From: Salipiger sp. H15
GTDB taxonomy: Bacteria; Pseudomonadota; Alphaproteobacteria; Rhodobacterales; Rhodobacteraceae
Assembly (NCBI RefSeq): GCF_040409955.1
Contig: NZ_CP123387.1
Location: 258,787 to 322,786, forward strand
Length of the DNA: 64,000 nucleotides
Direction of reading: 5' to 3'
The notes under the pieces are model-generated. The model made no database searches and was not told the origin of the DNA. It was given only the letters and a program-made list of their open reading frames with translations. The translations under genes were made by a program, and so were the position numbers. Positions 50,748-58,936 of the stretch are shown piece after piece; positions within the stretch are counted from its first letter, which is position 1; the number at the start of each line of letters is the position of its first letter.

Positions 50748-51440
50748 TTGGAAAGCCATCAGAAAAACAGTGGGTCAGTTGAACGCGCCTATGCGCTTCT
50801 CAAGGAGATGGCGGCCAGCTACGAGTTCAAACCCGATTCGAGACTGAACGAGACGGAACTGGCGAAACGTCTCGAAACCAGCCGCACGCCGCTGCGCGAG
50901 GCGCTGAACAGGCTGGTCGCCGAGGGCTTCCTGACATTCCGCAGCGGGCAGGGCTTCTTCTGCCGCTCGCTGACCTCGGCAGAGATCATGGACCTCTACG
51001 AGGCGCGCGCGGCGATCGAATGCGAGGCGACGCGGCTGGCCGCGCTGCGCGCCGACCCCAGGGACGTCGAGGGCCTCGAGACCTACCTTTCCAGCGCAGA
51101 CGCCACGTACCAGCCCGGCAATTCGCCGGTGGAACTGGTGCAACTCGACGAGGACTTCCACATCCGCCTCGCCGCGCTCTCGGGAAACTCCGAGATGGTG
51201 CGGATGCTCGAGAACATCTACGGCCGGATCCGCTTTATCCGCCTGATCGACCTCAAGACGCTCTCGGAGAAGACGGGGCCGGAATATGTCACCACGGAGC
51301 CGCACAAGCGCATCCTGCAGGCGGTGAAGCGCCGCGATCCCGAGGCCGCGCAGGCCGAGATGCGGCGCCACATCGAGCGCCGGCTGGAAGCGGTCACCGA
51401 GAACGTCCGCAACGCCTTCGCGCAGCTCTACACCGTGTGA
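50748..51440 (+). CDS. GntR-family transcriptional regulator (FCD subfamily), TTG start
   Basis: A 230-residue regulator. The winged helix-turn-helix spans about 10-75 (RLNETELAKRLETSRTPLREALNRL, FLTFRSGQGFF). The FCD domain has DLYEARAAIECEATRLAALR, and the metal/ligand His motifs in DEDFHIRLAALSG and EPHKRILQAV. No ATG lies at the right place; the TTG at 50748 has an AGGAA site eight bases ahead and the expected ten-residue lead. The next ATG at 50809 would cut into the DNA-binding domain. Probably controls the ThDP-enzyme/Tct operon through the palindrome at 50648. Confidence 0.83.
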   Translation: MESHQKNSGSVERAYALLKEMAASYEFKPDSRLNETELAKRLETSRTPLREALNRLVAEGFLTFRSGQGFFCRSLTSAEIMDLYEARAAIECEATRLAALRADPRDVEGLETYLSSADATYQPGNSPVELVQLDEDFHIRLAALSGNSEMVRMLENIYGRIRFIRLIDLKTLSEKTGPEYVTTEPHKRILQAVKRRDPEAAQAEMRRHIERRLEAVTENVRNAFAQLYTV

Positions 51441-51461
51441 CCGCGCGGCCCGCGGCGGTCA
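51438..51461. terminator. Short inverted repeat at convergent gene ends
   Basis: TGACCGC at 51438-51444 and GCGGTCA at 51455-51461 form an inverted repeat that contains the stop codons of the convergent GntR and VOC genes. With a 10-base GC-rich centre it may act as a weak bidirectional terminator. Confidence 0.4.
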
Positions 51462-52331
51462 GAGCGGATCAAATACCCAGATGCCCGCCCCCAGCGCGGC
51501 ACCGAAGGGCAGCGCAAGCGACGCGCCGAGCCGGCGCGCGCCGGGCCGGTCCGACAGCAAGGCGGGATCCGGCATCGAAAGACGCAGGCCGACAAATGCC
51601 GAGCGTCCGGGATCGACCGCCGCCCCCACCAGCGCCTCGGCCTCCGCCTCGGGCAGGATCTCCAGCGCGCCGCGGTCGAGCGCGATGCGGAACCCCGCGC
51701 CGAAGGCCTGCGCGGGACGGCCAAGGCAGCGGGCAAAGCGGGCGGCCGTCTCTGCGGGATCGGGCGCCGACACGAGGATCGCCTTCAGCGCACGGGCGCC
51801 GTTTGCGTGCCCGGTCCAGCGCGGCTGCCACAGCGCCGCGGGAGTGTGGTGGACGAGGAACTGCACCCGGCCCTCGGGCATGGTGCCCGCAGCGAGCCGC
51901 GCGACAGAGAAGGCCGCGGTTTCCGTCCCGGTTTCGGTGGCCACCTCCCGCTCGAAATGCACGACCGGGCGCATCTCGATCCCCGCCGCTTGCAGGTCCG
52001 CGTGGCGGGCACCGGCATCGGCAACGGCAAAGGCCGCAAGGTGCAGCCCGGCGCGATGCTCGAGCGCGGCGAGGAACTCGAGGCCGATCGGCGTGTCGGC
52101 GGTATGCACGAGAAACTCCAGATAGCCCTCGGGCAGCATGACGCAGATGTTGCCAGTGCCCGTCAGCGACGGCGCGCCGGTCACGGGATCGGGCTGCACC
52201 TGCGCCGAATAGGGTGTGACCGTGAACCCTAGCGCCTCGAGCTCGGCGCGCGCCGCCTCCGCATCGACCACGAAGTGCCCCGAGTGATCAAGGTGGATCG
52301 GGTCGGTGGTTGCGGGCAGGTCCTGGGGCAT
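51459..52331 (-). CDS. VOC superfamily protein (glyoxalase-like)
   Basis: A 290-residue vicinal-oxygen-chelate protein of the glyoxalase-like domain type. The N-terminal half has LDHSGHFVVDAEAARAELEALGFTVTP (about residues 13-39), with the typical His at the start and the DAEAARAELEALGF helix, and LTGTGNICVMLPEGYLEFLV closes the first repeat near 75. The C-terminal half has a second, more diverged repeat. Metal ligands and reaction are not certain. The ATG at 52331 is chosen for the family start; a longer open frame upstream is unsupported. It could be an isomerase, lyase or dioxygenase acting after the ThDP enzyme. Confidence 0.75.
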   Translation of the reverse strand: MPQDLPATTDPIHLDHSGHFVVDAEAARAELEALGFTVTPYSAQVQPDPVTGAPSLTGTGNICVMLPEGYLEFLVHTADTPIGLEFLAALEHRAGLHLAAFAVADAGARHADLQAAGIEMRPVVHFEREVATETGTETAAFSVARLAAGTMPEGRVQFLVHHTPAALWQPRWTGHANGARALKAILVSAPDPAETAARFARCLGRPAQAFGAGFRIALDRGALEILPEAEAEALVGAAVDPGRSAFVGLRLSMPDPALLSDRPGARRLGASLALPFGAALGAGIWVFDPL

Positions 52332-52812
52332 GGGGTGTCTCCGGTGCTTGGGTTGGGGGGCGCGCGGCCCCTGTCTCATGCACGCTGCCGCCACGGAACG
52401 CAAATTCCCGATCCCCGAACGGCGATGGCATGCCGCGAAGCGCGACGTTCCGTGTCCCTGCCGCCGCGATGCGCCTCTCGCACCGCTTTCGAGGCCCCGG
52501 ATGAAGGAGATCAGCGAGAGAGTGAATGCGACACCCCGGAAGTGCCTAGGATGACGCACGCCAACGGAAGCGTTCCGAGAAGGAATGGTGAAACCGAGGT
52601 AGCGGATCCTGTCGCACCCCCCCCTTGAGGTCATGGCTTCTTGGAAGGGGGCTGGAGCCCGGACAACGCGAAGCGCCGCGGTTGCCCTAGCGTCCGCCGC
52701 AGCCCGTCTTCAAGGGTGCATGACGCTCAATCTTAGACCGGTATCGTGGCCGAAGGGAGCATGCCCCCTCCCTCTTCGTCCACGATACCGGGACAAGGCG
52801 CGGCGGAAGTCG
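52332..52812. other. Intergenic region with a long stem-loop at 52738-52791
   Basis: 481 bases between the VOC gene (start side) and the tannase-like gene (stop side). No gene is supported. CCGGTATCGTGG at 52738-52749 pairs perfectly with CCACGATACCGG at 52780-52791; the stem extends inward (CGAAGGGAG with CTCCCTCTTCG, one bulge), giving a hairpin of about 54 bases just after the tannase-like stop. It is a likely terminator or mRNA-stabilising element, though it lacks a U-tract. Confidence 0.55.
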
Positions 52813-54336
52813 TCAGGGCGCGGTACAGGCGAAGTTTTCCGCCTTGGCGGGGTCGCCCGTGCCGCTGTAGCGCGGATAGGCGGGGTATTCACAGACCGGG
52901 ATGCTGCGCGGCCCGCTGGGGTCTTCGAAGGCATATGTGAGGTCTTCGGGCGGGCGTCCTTTCTCGACCCAATCCGAAATCGCCGTGAACCAGTCCACCC
53001 CGCGCATGTCGCCCGCCCCGTTGTGGTTGGACCCGGCCACGGTGAAGAACATCGCGCCATCGCGTGGGGTTTCCATCCCCAGGGCGCGGACGAGCTCGAG
53101 CAGTTCAGCGTGCTTTGCCGCATGGGCATTGGGTGACAGCAGCCCGTCGCTGTTGCCGTGCCACGACAAGAGCTTGCCGCCCCCCGCCACGTATTGCGCC
53201 ACGCCGATCAGGTCATGGTCGGTGCCGCTGCGCAACATTGCCAGCGACAGCGGCGCGGAATTGCGGTCGGGATCGAAGTCGCGCGGGTAGTCCGGGGTGA
53301 GCCAGCCGGCATCCCCGGTCGCGATCAGCGCGAAGCCGGAGGCCAGCTGGTTGTATCGCGGTCCGTAACTGCTGAGGTCGGCCCAGTTGTACCCCTTGTA
53401 CACGACCCGCCCGTCAAGCTCGACGTCGGAGAGGAGGGCATCGAGAGTGGCCACTTGTTCGGGGTTGAGGCAGAGATTGCCGGGGCTCGTGCCGCAGGCC
53501 AGTTCGGCGGGCCGGAACTCGCAGGCCCGGGGATTGGCGATGATGCCATCGCGAAGCCCGTCCCCCTCGTCACAGGCCGCGACCGCGGCCTGATACGCAG
53601 CGCCGTATTGCTCGGGGCTGAGTTGGCCGGGCGTGCCATCGAATCGGCCGATGTTCAACCAGGCCAGGGTCTGACCCGCCATGTCGATCGTCTCACACCC
53701 GGCGACGATGCCATCATATTCCGCCGGCCAGCGCTGCGCAGCGATATAGGCATTGCGCCCGCCATTGGAGCAGCCGTTGAAATAGCTGTGCTCGGGGCGT
53801 TTTCCCTGCACTGCCGCGATGGCCTCCTTGGCGAAGAAGATCGTCGTTCCGGTGGCGCGGTAGGCGTAATCAATCGCGGAGTCCCGCGCCTGCGGGCTGT
53901 CCCCGGCCCAGACCTGGGGGGCTGCCTCGCCCTCGACCTTGGCGCGGTTGCCTCCGTTCGAGGCCACGTAGGCCACACCGCGATCCGCCACCAGCGGCAG
54001 CAGGCCGGTCACTTCCCCGCTGTCGCTACGCGACAGCGCAGAGCGGATGGTTCCGTCGAAGCCGCCGCCGCCGCGCTGCAACAGCTGCCCCGACCAGGCT
54101 TTCGGGATCACCAGTTCGATATCGAGGAAGGGGGCGCGGCTTCCGGCCACAACGCAGAAGGACTTGCCTTCAAGCGCGACCGTCTCCGCGCTGGTCACCG
54201 TCACGCCGGAAATGATCTGGTTGGCGGTCGCGCTGCAGGACGTCGCGAAATCATCCGGCTCCGAGGTCTGTGACCAGAGCGGATTGCCGATGACAAGGAA
54301 AGGAAGCGCCGCCACTAACCGCGTGCATTTCAACAT
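52813..54336 (-). CDS. Tannase/feruloyl-esterase family protein, secreted
   Basis: A 507-residue member of the tannase/feruloyl esterase family. The N-terminal signal peptide is about 22 residues (to SQ/T). The nucleophile elbow is NGCSNGGRNAY with Ser190 and the preceding Cys189. The acid is probably Asp in GNSDGLLSP, and the His in AGSNHNGAGD. In most family members the Cys before the Ser forms a disulfide with a Cys after the His (CS-D-HC motif). Here the residue after the His is Asn. It hydrolyses aryl esters such as gallate, ferulate or a phthalate-like compound. The gene diverges from the aldo/keto reductase. Confidence 0.88.
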   Translation of the reverse strand: MLKCTRLVAALPFLVIGNPLWSQTSEPDDFATSCSATANQIISGVTVTSAETVALEGKSFCVVAGSRAPFLDIELVIPKAWSGQLLQRGGGGFDGTIRSALSRSDSGEVTGLLPLVADRGVAYVASNGGNRAKVEGEAAPQVWAGDSPQARDSAIDYAYRATGTTIFFAKEAIAAVQGKRPEHSYFNGCSNGGRNAYIAAQRWPAEYDGIVAGCETIDMAGQTLAWLNIGRFDGTPGQLSPEQYGAAYQAAVAACDEGDGLRDGIIANPRACEFRPAELACGTSPGNLCLNPEQVATLDALLSDVELDGRVVYKGYNWADLSSYGPRYNQLASGFALIATGDAGWLTPDYPRDFDPDRNSAPLSLAMLRSGTDHDLIGVAQYVAGGGKLLSWHGNSDGLLSPNAHAAKHAELLELVRALGMETPRDGAMFFTVAGSNHNGAGDMRGVDWFTAISDWVEKGRPPEDLTYAFEDPSGPRSIPVCEYPAYPRYSGTGDPAKAENFACTAP

Positions 54337-54379
54337 GAATCATCTCCTCCAGAGATTCTGTTTACGTTGCGGCAAGAAA

Positions 54380-54397
54380 TAACCGACCGGTCGGTTA
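54380..54397. promoter_or_regulatory. Perfect 18-bp palindrome, TetR-type operator
   Basis: TAACCGACCGGTCGGTTA is a perfect palindrome centred 53 bases upstream of the tannase-like start. CCGACCGGTCGG-type sites are typical for TetR-family repressors. No TetR gene is in the window, so the regulator must be encoded elsewhere. Confidence 0.75.
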
Positions 54398-54773
54398 ATG
54401 CAACGTCAGACTTTGGCATCCGGGGTCTTGATGCGGTTTCCTCACAGGGTGTCGAGGTCGGCATGAGTTCAACGCTGCGACCGCCGCCACGGCGCGTTCC
54501 AGGTGCCTCATTCGGCGTAAGGATCGATTGTCGCCGCCGCAAGGTCTTGCACGAGCCTGGCGGTGCCAGGAGGCAGCACCTCCCGGAGAGGGGGCGCAGG
54601 CCGAACACCACCCCGTCTGAGCCTATGTGACCAAGGGACTCGAAGACTTCGCTCCGCCGCACTTTGACACGTCGCATGAAACCATTCGGGTTCGGCGACG
54701 GCGTAATGGCGCAGGTGGCGCGGTGCCTCGGGATCGACTACCGATAGGCAGCCACCAGCACGGAAACAGGGCA
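54398..54773. other. Intergenic region before the aldo/keto reductase, no supported gene
   Basis: 376 bases between the palindrome and the aldo/keto reductase start. Frames through it have no family similarity. It is long for a simple promoter region and may include a scar, but I see no definite remnant. Confidence 0.35.
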
Positions 54774-55706
54774 ATGACTCAACTCACTACCAGAAGCGAA
54801 ACTCCCATATCGCGAATGGGCTACGGGGCCATGCAATTCGGCCGGACTGTGGACGAGGACGGCGCCCGCGAAATGTTCCGGGCCTGTACCGATGTCGGGA
54901 TCAACATCTTCGATACCGCCTTCAGCTACGAGAAAGGCGAGTCCGAGCGTATCCTGGGCAAGCTGGTCTCTCCCTTCGAAGGCGAGGTGATCGTCGCGAC
55001 AAAGGCGCCGAACGATCGGCCAGCGTCGGCGGACAATCTGCGCGACGCCTTTGCGCAAAGCCGCCAACGGCTGGGTCTGGCCTGCATCGATATCTACTAT
55101 CTGCACCGGTTCGACCCCGTGACGCCCCTGGAGGAGACCTTTGGAACCCTCGCCGAGATGCAGTCGCGGGGGGAAATCCGGCACATCGGGGTCTCGAATT
55201 TCGCGGCCTGGCAGATCATGAAGGCGCAGGCGGTCTGCGCGAAATTCGGCACCCGGATCGAGGTCTGCCAACCGATGTACAATCTCGTCAAGCGTCAGGT
55301 CGAGGTGGAAATCCTGCCTGCATGCAACGACCAGGGCATCGCGGTCTGCGCGTACTCGCCATTGGGGGGCGGTTTGCTGACGGGAAAATACGCAGAGGGC
55401 GCGCGCGGGCGTCTTTCCGAAGATCCCACCTACGCGTCGCGCTACGGCCAGCCGTGGATGCACGAGGCGGCCCGCGGGCTGAGCGCCTTGGCGCAAAGCC
55501 GCAACGTGCCTGCAGCAACGCTTGCCGTGGCATGGGGCGCGCGCAATCCGGGGATCACGTCAATGCTGATATCCGCGCGCAATACCGCTCAATTGCAGCC
55601 TTCTCTCGACGCGCTGAACCTTGTCTTGCCGGATGATCTCTATGCCGAGATTTCCGCGCTCAGCCCCGAACCGCCGCCGGCAACTGATCGGTCGGAAAGG
55701 AACTGA
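54774..55706 (+). CDS. Aldo/keto reductase
   Basis: A 310-residue aldo/keto reductase. The catalytic tetrad is visible: Asp in NIFDTAFSYEKGESE (with Tyr following in the SYEKG stretch), Lys in VIVATKAP, and His in IYYLHRFDP. The NADPH-binding region near the C-terminus is SMLISARNTAQLQPSLDAL. The ATG at 54774 yields the family start (SRMGYGAMQFGR); the frame is open from 54627 without similarity. It reduces or oxidises an aldehyde/alcohol, perhaps derived from the ester hydrolysed by the divergent tannase-like enzyme. Confidence 0.9.
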   Translation: MTQLTTRSETPISRMGYGAMQFGRTVDEDGAREMFRACTDVGINIFDTAFSYEKGESERILGKLVSPFEGEVIVATKAPNDRPASADNLRDAFAQSRQRLGLACIDIYYLHRFDPVTPLEETFGTLAEMQSRGEIRHIGVSNFAAWQIMKAQAVCAKFGTRIEVCQPMYNLVKRQVEVEILPACNDQGIAVCAYSPLGGGLLTGKYAEGARGRLSEDPTYASRYGQPWMHEAARGLSALAQSRNVPAATLAVAWGARNPGITSMLISARNTAQLQPSLDALNLVLPDDLYAEISALSPEPPPATDRSERN

Positions 55707-55961
55707 TCGCGGCACTGGGCCACTGAGACCCGGTTTGTCCGGGCCGTCACGGGCGAAACCGGCATTCAGCACCGGTCGCCTATCGATCCTGCGCCGCTTG
55801 GCCGAGGGTGGTCGCGTGTCGATCCGCTGGAACCCGGCTCAGTCTCCCGGGACCGACCTGCCCGCTCCACCGCGGAAGTCAGGCGAACCCCGGAAGACTG
55901 AAACCTCTGGCCCAAAGCGGAAGCGCAAGCGTCGCGACGAGCGCCTCGAGCGGTCGCCGCT

Positions 55962-57464
55962 TCAGTCCGACAGCGGATCGGGCCGTCGGCGCATGGCGAT
56001 GCCGAAGGAGAAGAGCAGCATCAGCGCTGTGAAGCCGTAGATCACCAGCGCGATCGGGCTCCGCAGCAGGATGCCGAAGTCTCCGCCCGAGATCGACAGC
56101 GCGCGGCGCAGGTTGTTCTCCATGTCCGCGCCGAGCAGCAATCCCAGCACCACCGGCACCAGCGATATCTCGATCTTGCGCAGCGCGTAGCCGAGCAGGC
56201 CGAAGCCGATCATCACGAAGAGATCGAAGCTGGAATGGCTGATCGAGTAGATCCCGATGAAGCTGACCATGACCACGATCGGCATCAGCAGCCACTGCGG
56301 CAGCGACAGCAGCCGGGTGAAGATGCCCACCATCGGCACGTTGAGCAGCAAGAGCACGAGGTTGGCGAGATAGAGCGCCGCGATCAGCCCCCAGACCAGA
56401 TCCGGCTGACGCTCGAAGAGCAGCGGGCCGGGCTGGATGTTGAGCGAGACGAGCAGCGCCAGCATCACCGCCGTGGTGCCCGAGCCGGGCACGCCCAGCG
56501 TCAGCATCGGGATGAGCGCACCGCCCGAGGCGGCGTTGTTGCCCGCCTCCGGCGCCGCGATGCCACGCGGATCGCCGGTGCCGAAGGTGCCCTCCTTGTC
56601 GCTGATCTGCTTTTCGGTGCTGTAGGACACGAAGGCGCCGAGCGAGGCGCCCGCGCCCGGCAGCACGCCGCAGATGAAGCCGATGACCGAGCCGCGCAGC
56701 GCCGCCGGGAAGCCCTCGAAGACCTCGCGCAACCGGGGCAGGGCGCGGCCGAGCTTGGCGGCTCCCGCGCCAGAGGTGGCGTGGCTCTCGAAATACATGA
56801 TGATCTCGCTTACCGCGAAGAGCCCGACGATGGCCACGATCGGATCGAACCCGTCGTAGAGGTGGTAGGACCCGAAGGTGAACCGCGCCGTGCCGGTGGC
56901 GGGATCGAGCCCGACGCTGGCCAGCAGCAACCCGAGCACCGCCGCGAGCAGCGTCTTGAACGGGTTCACCCCGGTCACCCCGCCGATCGTGGCGAAGGCC
57001 ATGACGTAGAGCGCGAAGTAATCCGCCGGGCCGAAGTGGATCGCCGCCTTGGCGAGCAGCGGGGCAAAGAATGTCAGGCCGAGCGTGGCGAAGGTCGCCC
57101 CGGTGAAGGAGGCCACCGCCGATATGCCGAGCGCCTTGGCGGCGTGGCCCTTGCGGGCCATGGGATAGCCGTCGAGCGTCGTCATGATGGCCGGCTCGTC
57201 GCCGGGGATGTTGAGCATGATCGAGCTGATCCGCCCGCCGTACATGCAGCCGTAGTAGATGCAGGACAGCATGATGAGCGCCGAGCCCGGCTCGAGCTTC
57301 ATCGCGAAGGCGACGGGGATCAGGATCGCCACGCCGTTCACCGGGCCGAGCCCGGGCAGCGCGCCGATCAGCGTGCCGGCAAAGCAGCCGAAGACCGCCA
57401 GCGCGAGGTTGAGCGGCGTCACGGCGACGGCGAACCCGCCGATGAGTGAGGTCAGGATGTCCAT
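55962..57464 (-). CDS. tctA: Tripartite tricarboxylate transporter permease TctA (second system)
   Basis: Large Tct permease of 500 residues with about twelve helices. It shares the family motifs with the first system but is clearly a separate paralogue: GALPGLGPVNGVAILIPVAF near the N-terminus, SSIMLNIPGDEPAIMTTLDGYPMARKGHAAKALG near 80-112, and GVLPGAGASLGAFVSYSTEKQIS near 260. It imports a carboxylate with the TctB and TctC encoded just upstream. The 255-base gap to the aldo/keto reductase stop (55707-55961) holds no supported gene. Confidence 0.93.
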   Translation of the reverse strand: MDILTSLIGGFAVAVTPLNLALAVFGCFAGTLIGALPGLGPVNGVAILIPVAFAMKLEPGSALIMLSCIYYGCMYGGRISSIMLNIPGDEPAIMTTLDGYPMARKGHAAKALGISAVASFTGATFATLGLTFFAPLLAKAAIHFGPADYFALYVMAFATIGGVTGVNPFKTLLAAVLGLLLASVGLDPATGTARFTFGSYHLYDGFDPIVAIVGLFAVSEIIMYFESHATSGAGAAKLGRALPRLREVFEGFPAALRGSVIGFICGVLPGAGASLGAFVSYSTEKQISDKEGTFGTGDPRGIAAPEAGNNAASGGALIPMLTLGVPGSGTTAVMLALLVSLNIQPGPLLFERQPDLVWGLIAALYLANLVLLLLNVPMVGIFTRLLSLPQWLLMPIVVMVSFIGIYSISHSSFDLFVMIGFGLLGYALRKIEISLVPVVLGLLLGADMENNLRRALSISGGDFGILLRSPIALVIYGFTALMLLFSFGIAMRRRPDPLSD

Positions 57465-57473
57465 GGGGTCTCG

Positions 57474-57905
57474 CTAGCCGAGGATCGCGGGGGCGAAGGG
57501 CAGGGGCAGCCCGAGCACCCTGTCGAAGATCACGAAGAGGGACAGGCCCACGGCAAGCCCGGTGATGCCGGCCTTCAGCGGGCGCGCGCCGAAGAGCAGC
57601 GCGAGGCAGGCGGTCCCGAGCGTGGTCGAGAGCGGGAAGCCGAGCGGCTCGAGCAGCAGCACATAGCCCGCCAGCACCGCCACCGTGGCGATCTGCCGGG
57701 TCAGCGCCGGCCGGGACTGCGCGGCCGGGTTGGGATCGGGGCGCAGGATCAGCCCGAGGCTGAGGATGGCCGCCAGTGCGGCGACCATCTGCGGGAACAC
57801 GGCGGGTCCCAGGGGATCCCCGAAACCCGCCTCGTATCCGCGTGCGACCCAGAAGGCCGAGACCGAGATCATGAAGACCACGGTCCCGACGATGCGGTCG
57901 ATCAT
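57474..57905 (-). CDS. tctB: Tripartite tricarboxylate transporter small subunit TctB (second system)
   Basis: Small membrane subunit, 143 residues with four helices (about 5-22, 36-52, 72-92, 108-130). It contains the GFGDPLGPAVFPQMVAALAAILS block characteristic of TctB. The ATG at 57905 overlaps the TctC stop by four bases; a longer frame upstream is unsupported. Nine bases separate it from the TctA start. Confidence 0.9.
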   Translation of the reverse strand: MIDRIVGTVVFMISVSAFWVARGYEAGFGDPLGPAVFPQMVAALAAILSLGLILRPDPNPAAQSRPALTRQIATVAVLAGYVLLLEPLGFPLSTTLGTACLALLFGARPLKAGITGLAVGLSLFVIFDRVLGLPLPFAPAILG

Positions 57906-58870
57906 TTGATGACCCCGATGCTGCGCGAGATCTCTTCCATCTGCTTGGCCTGGTCCGCGACATAGGCCTCGAACTCGTCGCCACCGCGCCAGACGGTGAT
58001 CAGGCCGTTGCCCTCGGCGGCGTCCTTCCACTCCTGGGTGTCGAAGAGCGATTTCAGCTCGTCCACCCAGGCCTGGTAGTCCTCGTCCGAGACATCGCCG
58101 CCGGTGTAGAAGCCGCGCCAGTTGTAGCCGGTCACGTCATAGCCCTGATCCTTGGCGGTGGGGGCGTCGGGGAAGGCCGGGATCGGCTCGTCCGACAGCG
58201 CCGCGAGGATCTTGATGTCGCCCGACTCCACGAAGCCGGCGATCTCGCCGAGGTCGGTCGACACCGCGCCGACCTGGCCGCCGAGCATCTGGGTCACGGC
58301 GGGGCTGCCGCCGTCGAACTGCACCCAGCGGATCGCCTTGTAGTCGTCGCCGGGCATGCCCGCGGCGTCGGCCAGCATCAGCAGGCGGATGTGGTCCCAG
58401 CCACCGGCACCCGAGGAGCCCGCCACCGGAACCGAGGTCGGATCGGCCTTCAGCGCGTTGAGCAGGTCGCCGATGGTCTCGTACTCGGAATCCGCCGGGA
58501 CGGTGATCACGCCCACGTCGGTGCCGAGCATGCCGACCCAGCGCATCACGTCGACGCCGCCCGGGTACTTGCCCTGCGCGATCTGTGTCACGCCCACGGT
58601 CGAAGTGGCGACCAGCAGGTCGCCCTCGGAGGCGCGCTTGCCCGCCACGTTGGCGAAGGCCACCGCGCCGACGCCGCCGGGCATGTTGGTCACCTGGACG
58701 GCGCTGTCCTCGAGCCCGAGCTCGGTCAGCAGGCGGCCGACGGTGCGGCAGGTGAAGTCCCAGCCGCCGCCCGGGTCCGCGGGCGCGATGCATTCGGCCG
58801 CGCTTGCGGCGGTGGCGGTCAGCCCCGTGGCGAGGATCGCCGCGGTGACGAGGTTGCGCGTATAGGACAT
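57902..58870 (-). CDS. tctC: Tripartite tricarboxylate transporter binding protein TctC (second system)
   Basis: Periplasmic Bug-family binding protein of 322 residues. The signal peptide runs to about residue 24 (ASAAECIAPADPGGGWDFTCRTVGRLL). The latter part shows the family's GGGWD-type phosphate-loop-like start, and VQVTNMPGGVGAVAFANVAGKRASEGDLLVATS follows. Two mature cysteines (CIAPADPGGGWDFTC) are close together and could form a disulfide. The ATG at 58870 gives the proper signal peptide; the frame extends 12 codons upstream. Binds a carboxylate, possibly the CoA-transferase substrate. Confidence 0.9.
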   Translation of the reverse strand: MSYTRNLVTAAILATGLTATAASAAECIAPADPGGGWDFTCRTVGRLLTELGLEDSAVQVTNMPGGVGAVAFANVAGKRASEGDLLVATSTVGVTQIAQGKYPGGVDVMRWVGMLGTDVGVITVPADSEYETIGDLLNALKADPTSVPVAGSSGAGGWDHIRLLMLADAAGMPGDDYKAIRWVQFDGGSPAVTQMLGGQVGAVSTDLGEIAGFVESGDIKILAALSDEPIPAFPDAPTAKDQGYDVTGYNWRGFYTGGDVSDEDYQAWVDELKSLFDTQEWKDAAEGNGLITVWRGGDEFEAYVADQAKQMEEISRSIGVIK

Positions 58871-58936
58871 GGTTCCTCCCTTTCGTCCTTCGGCCCGTCG
58901 GGCCATTTTCGTCGGGGTCTCCCTCCCCGGATCGTC

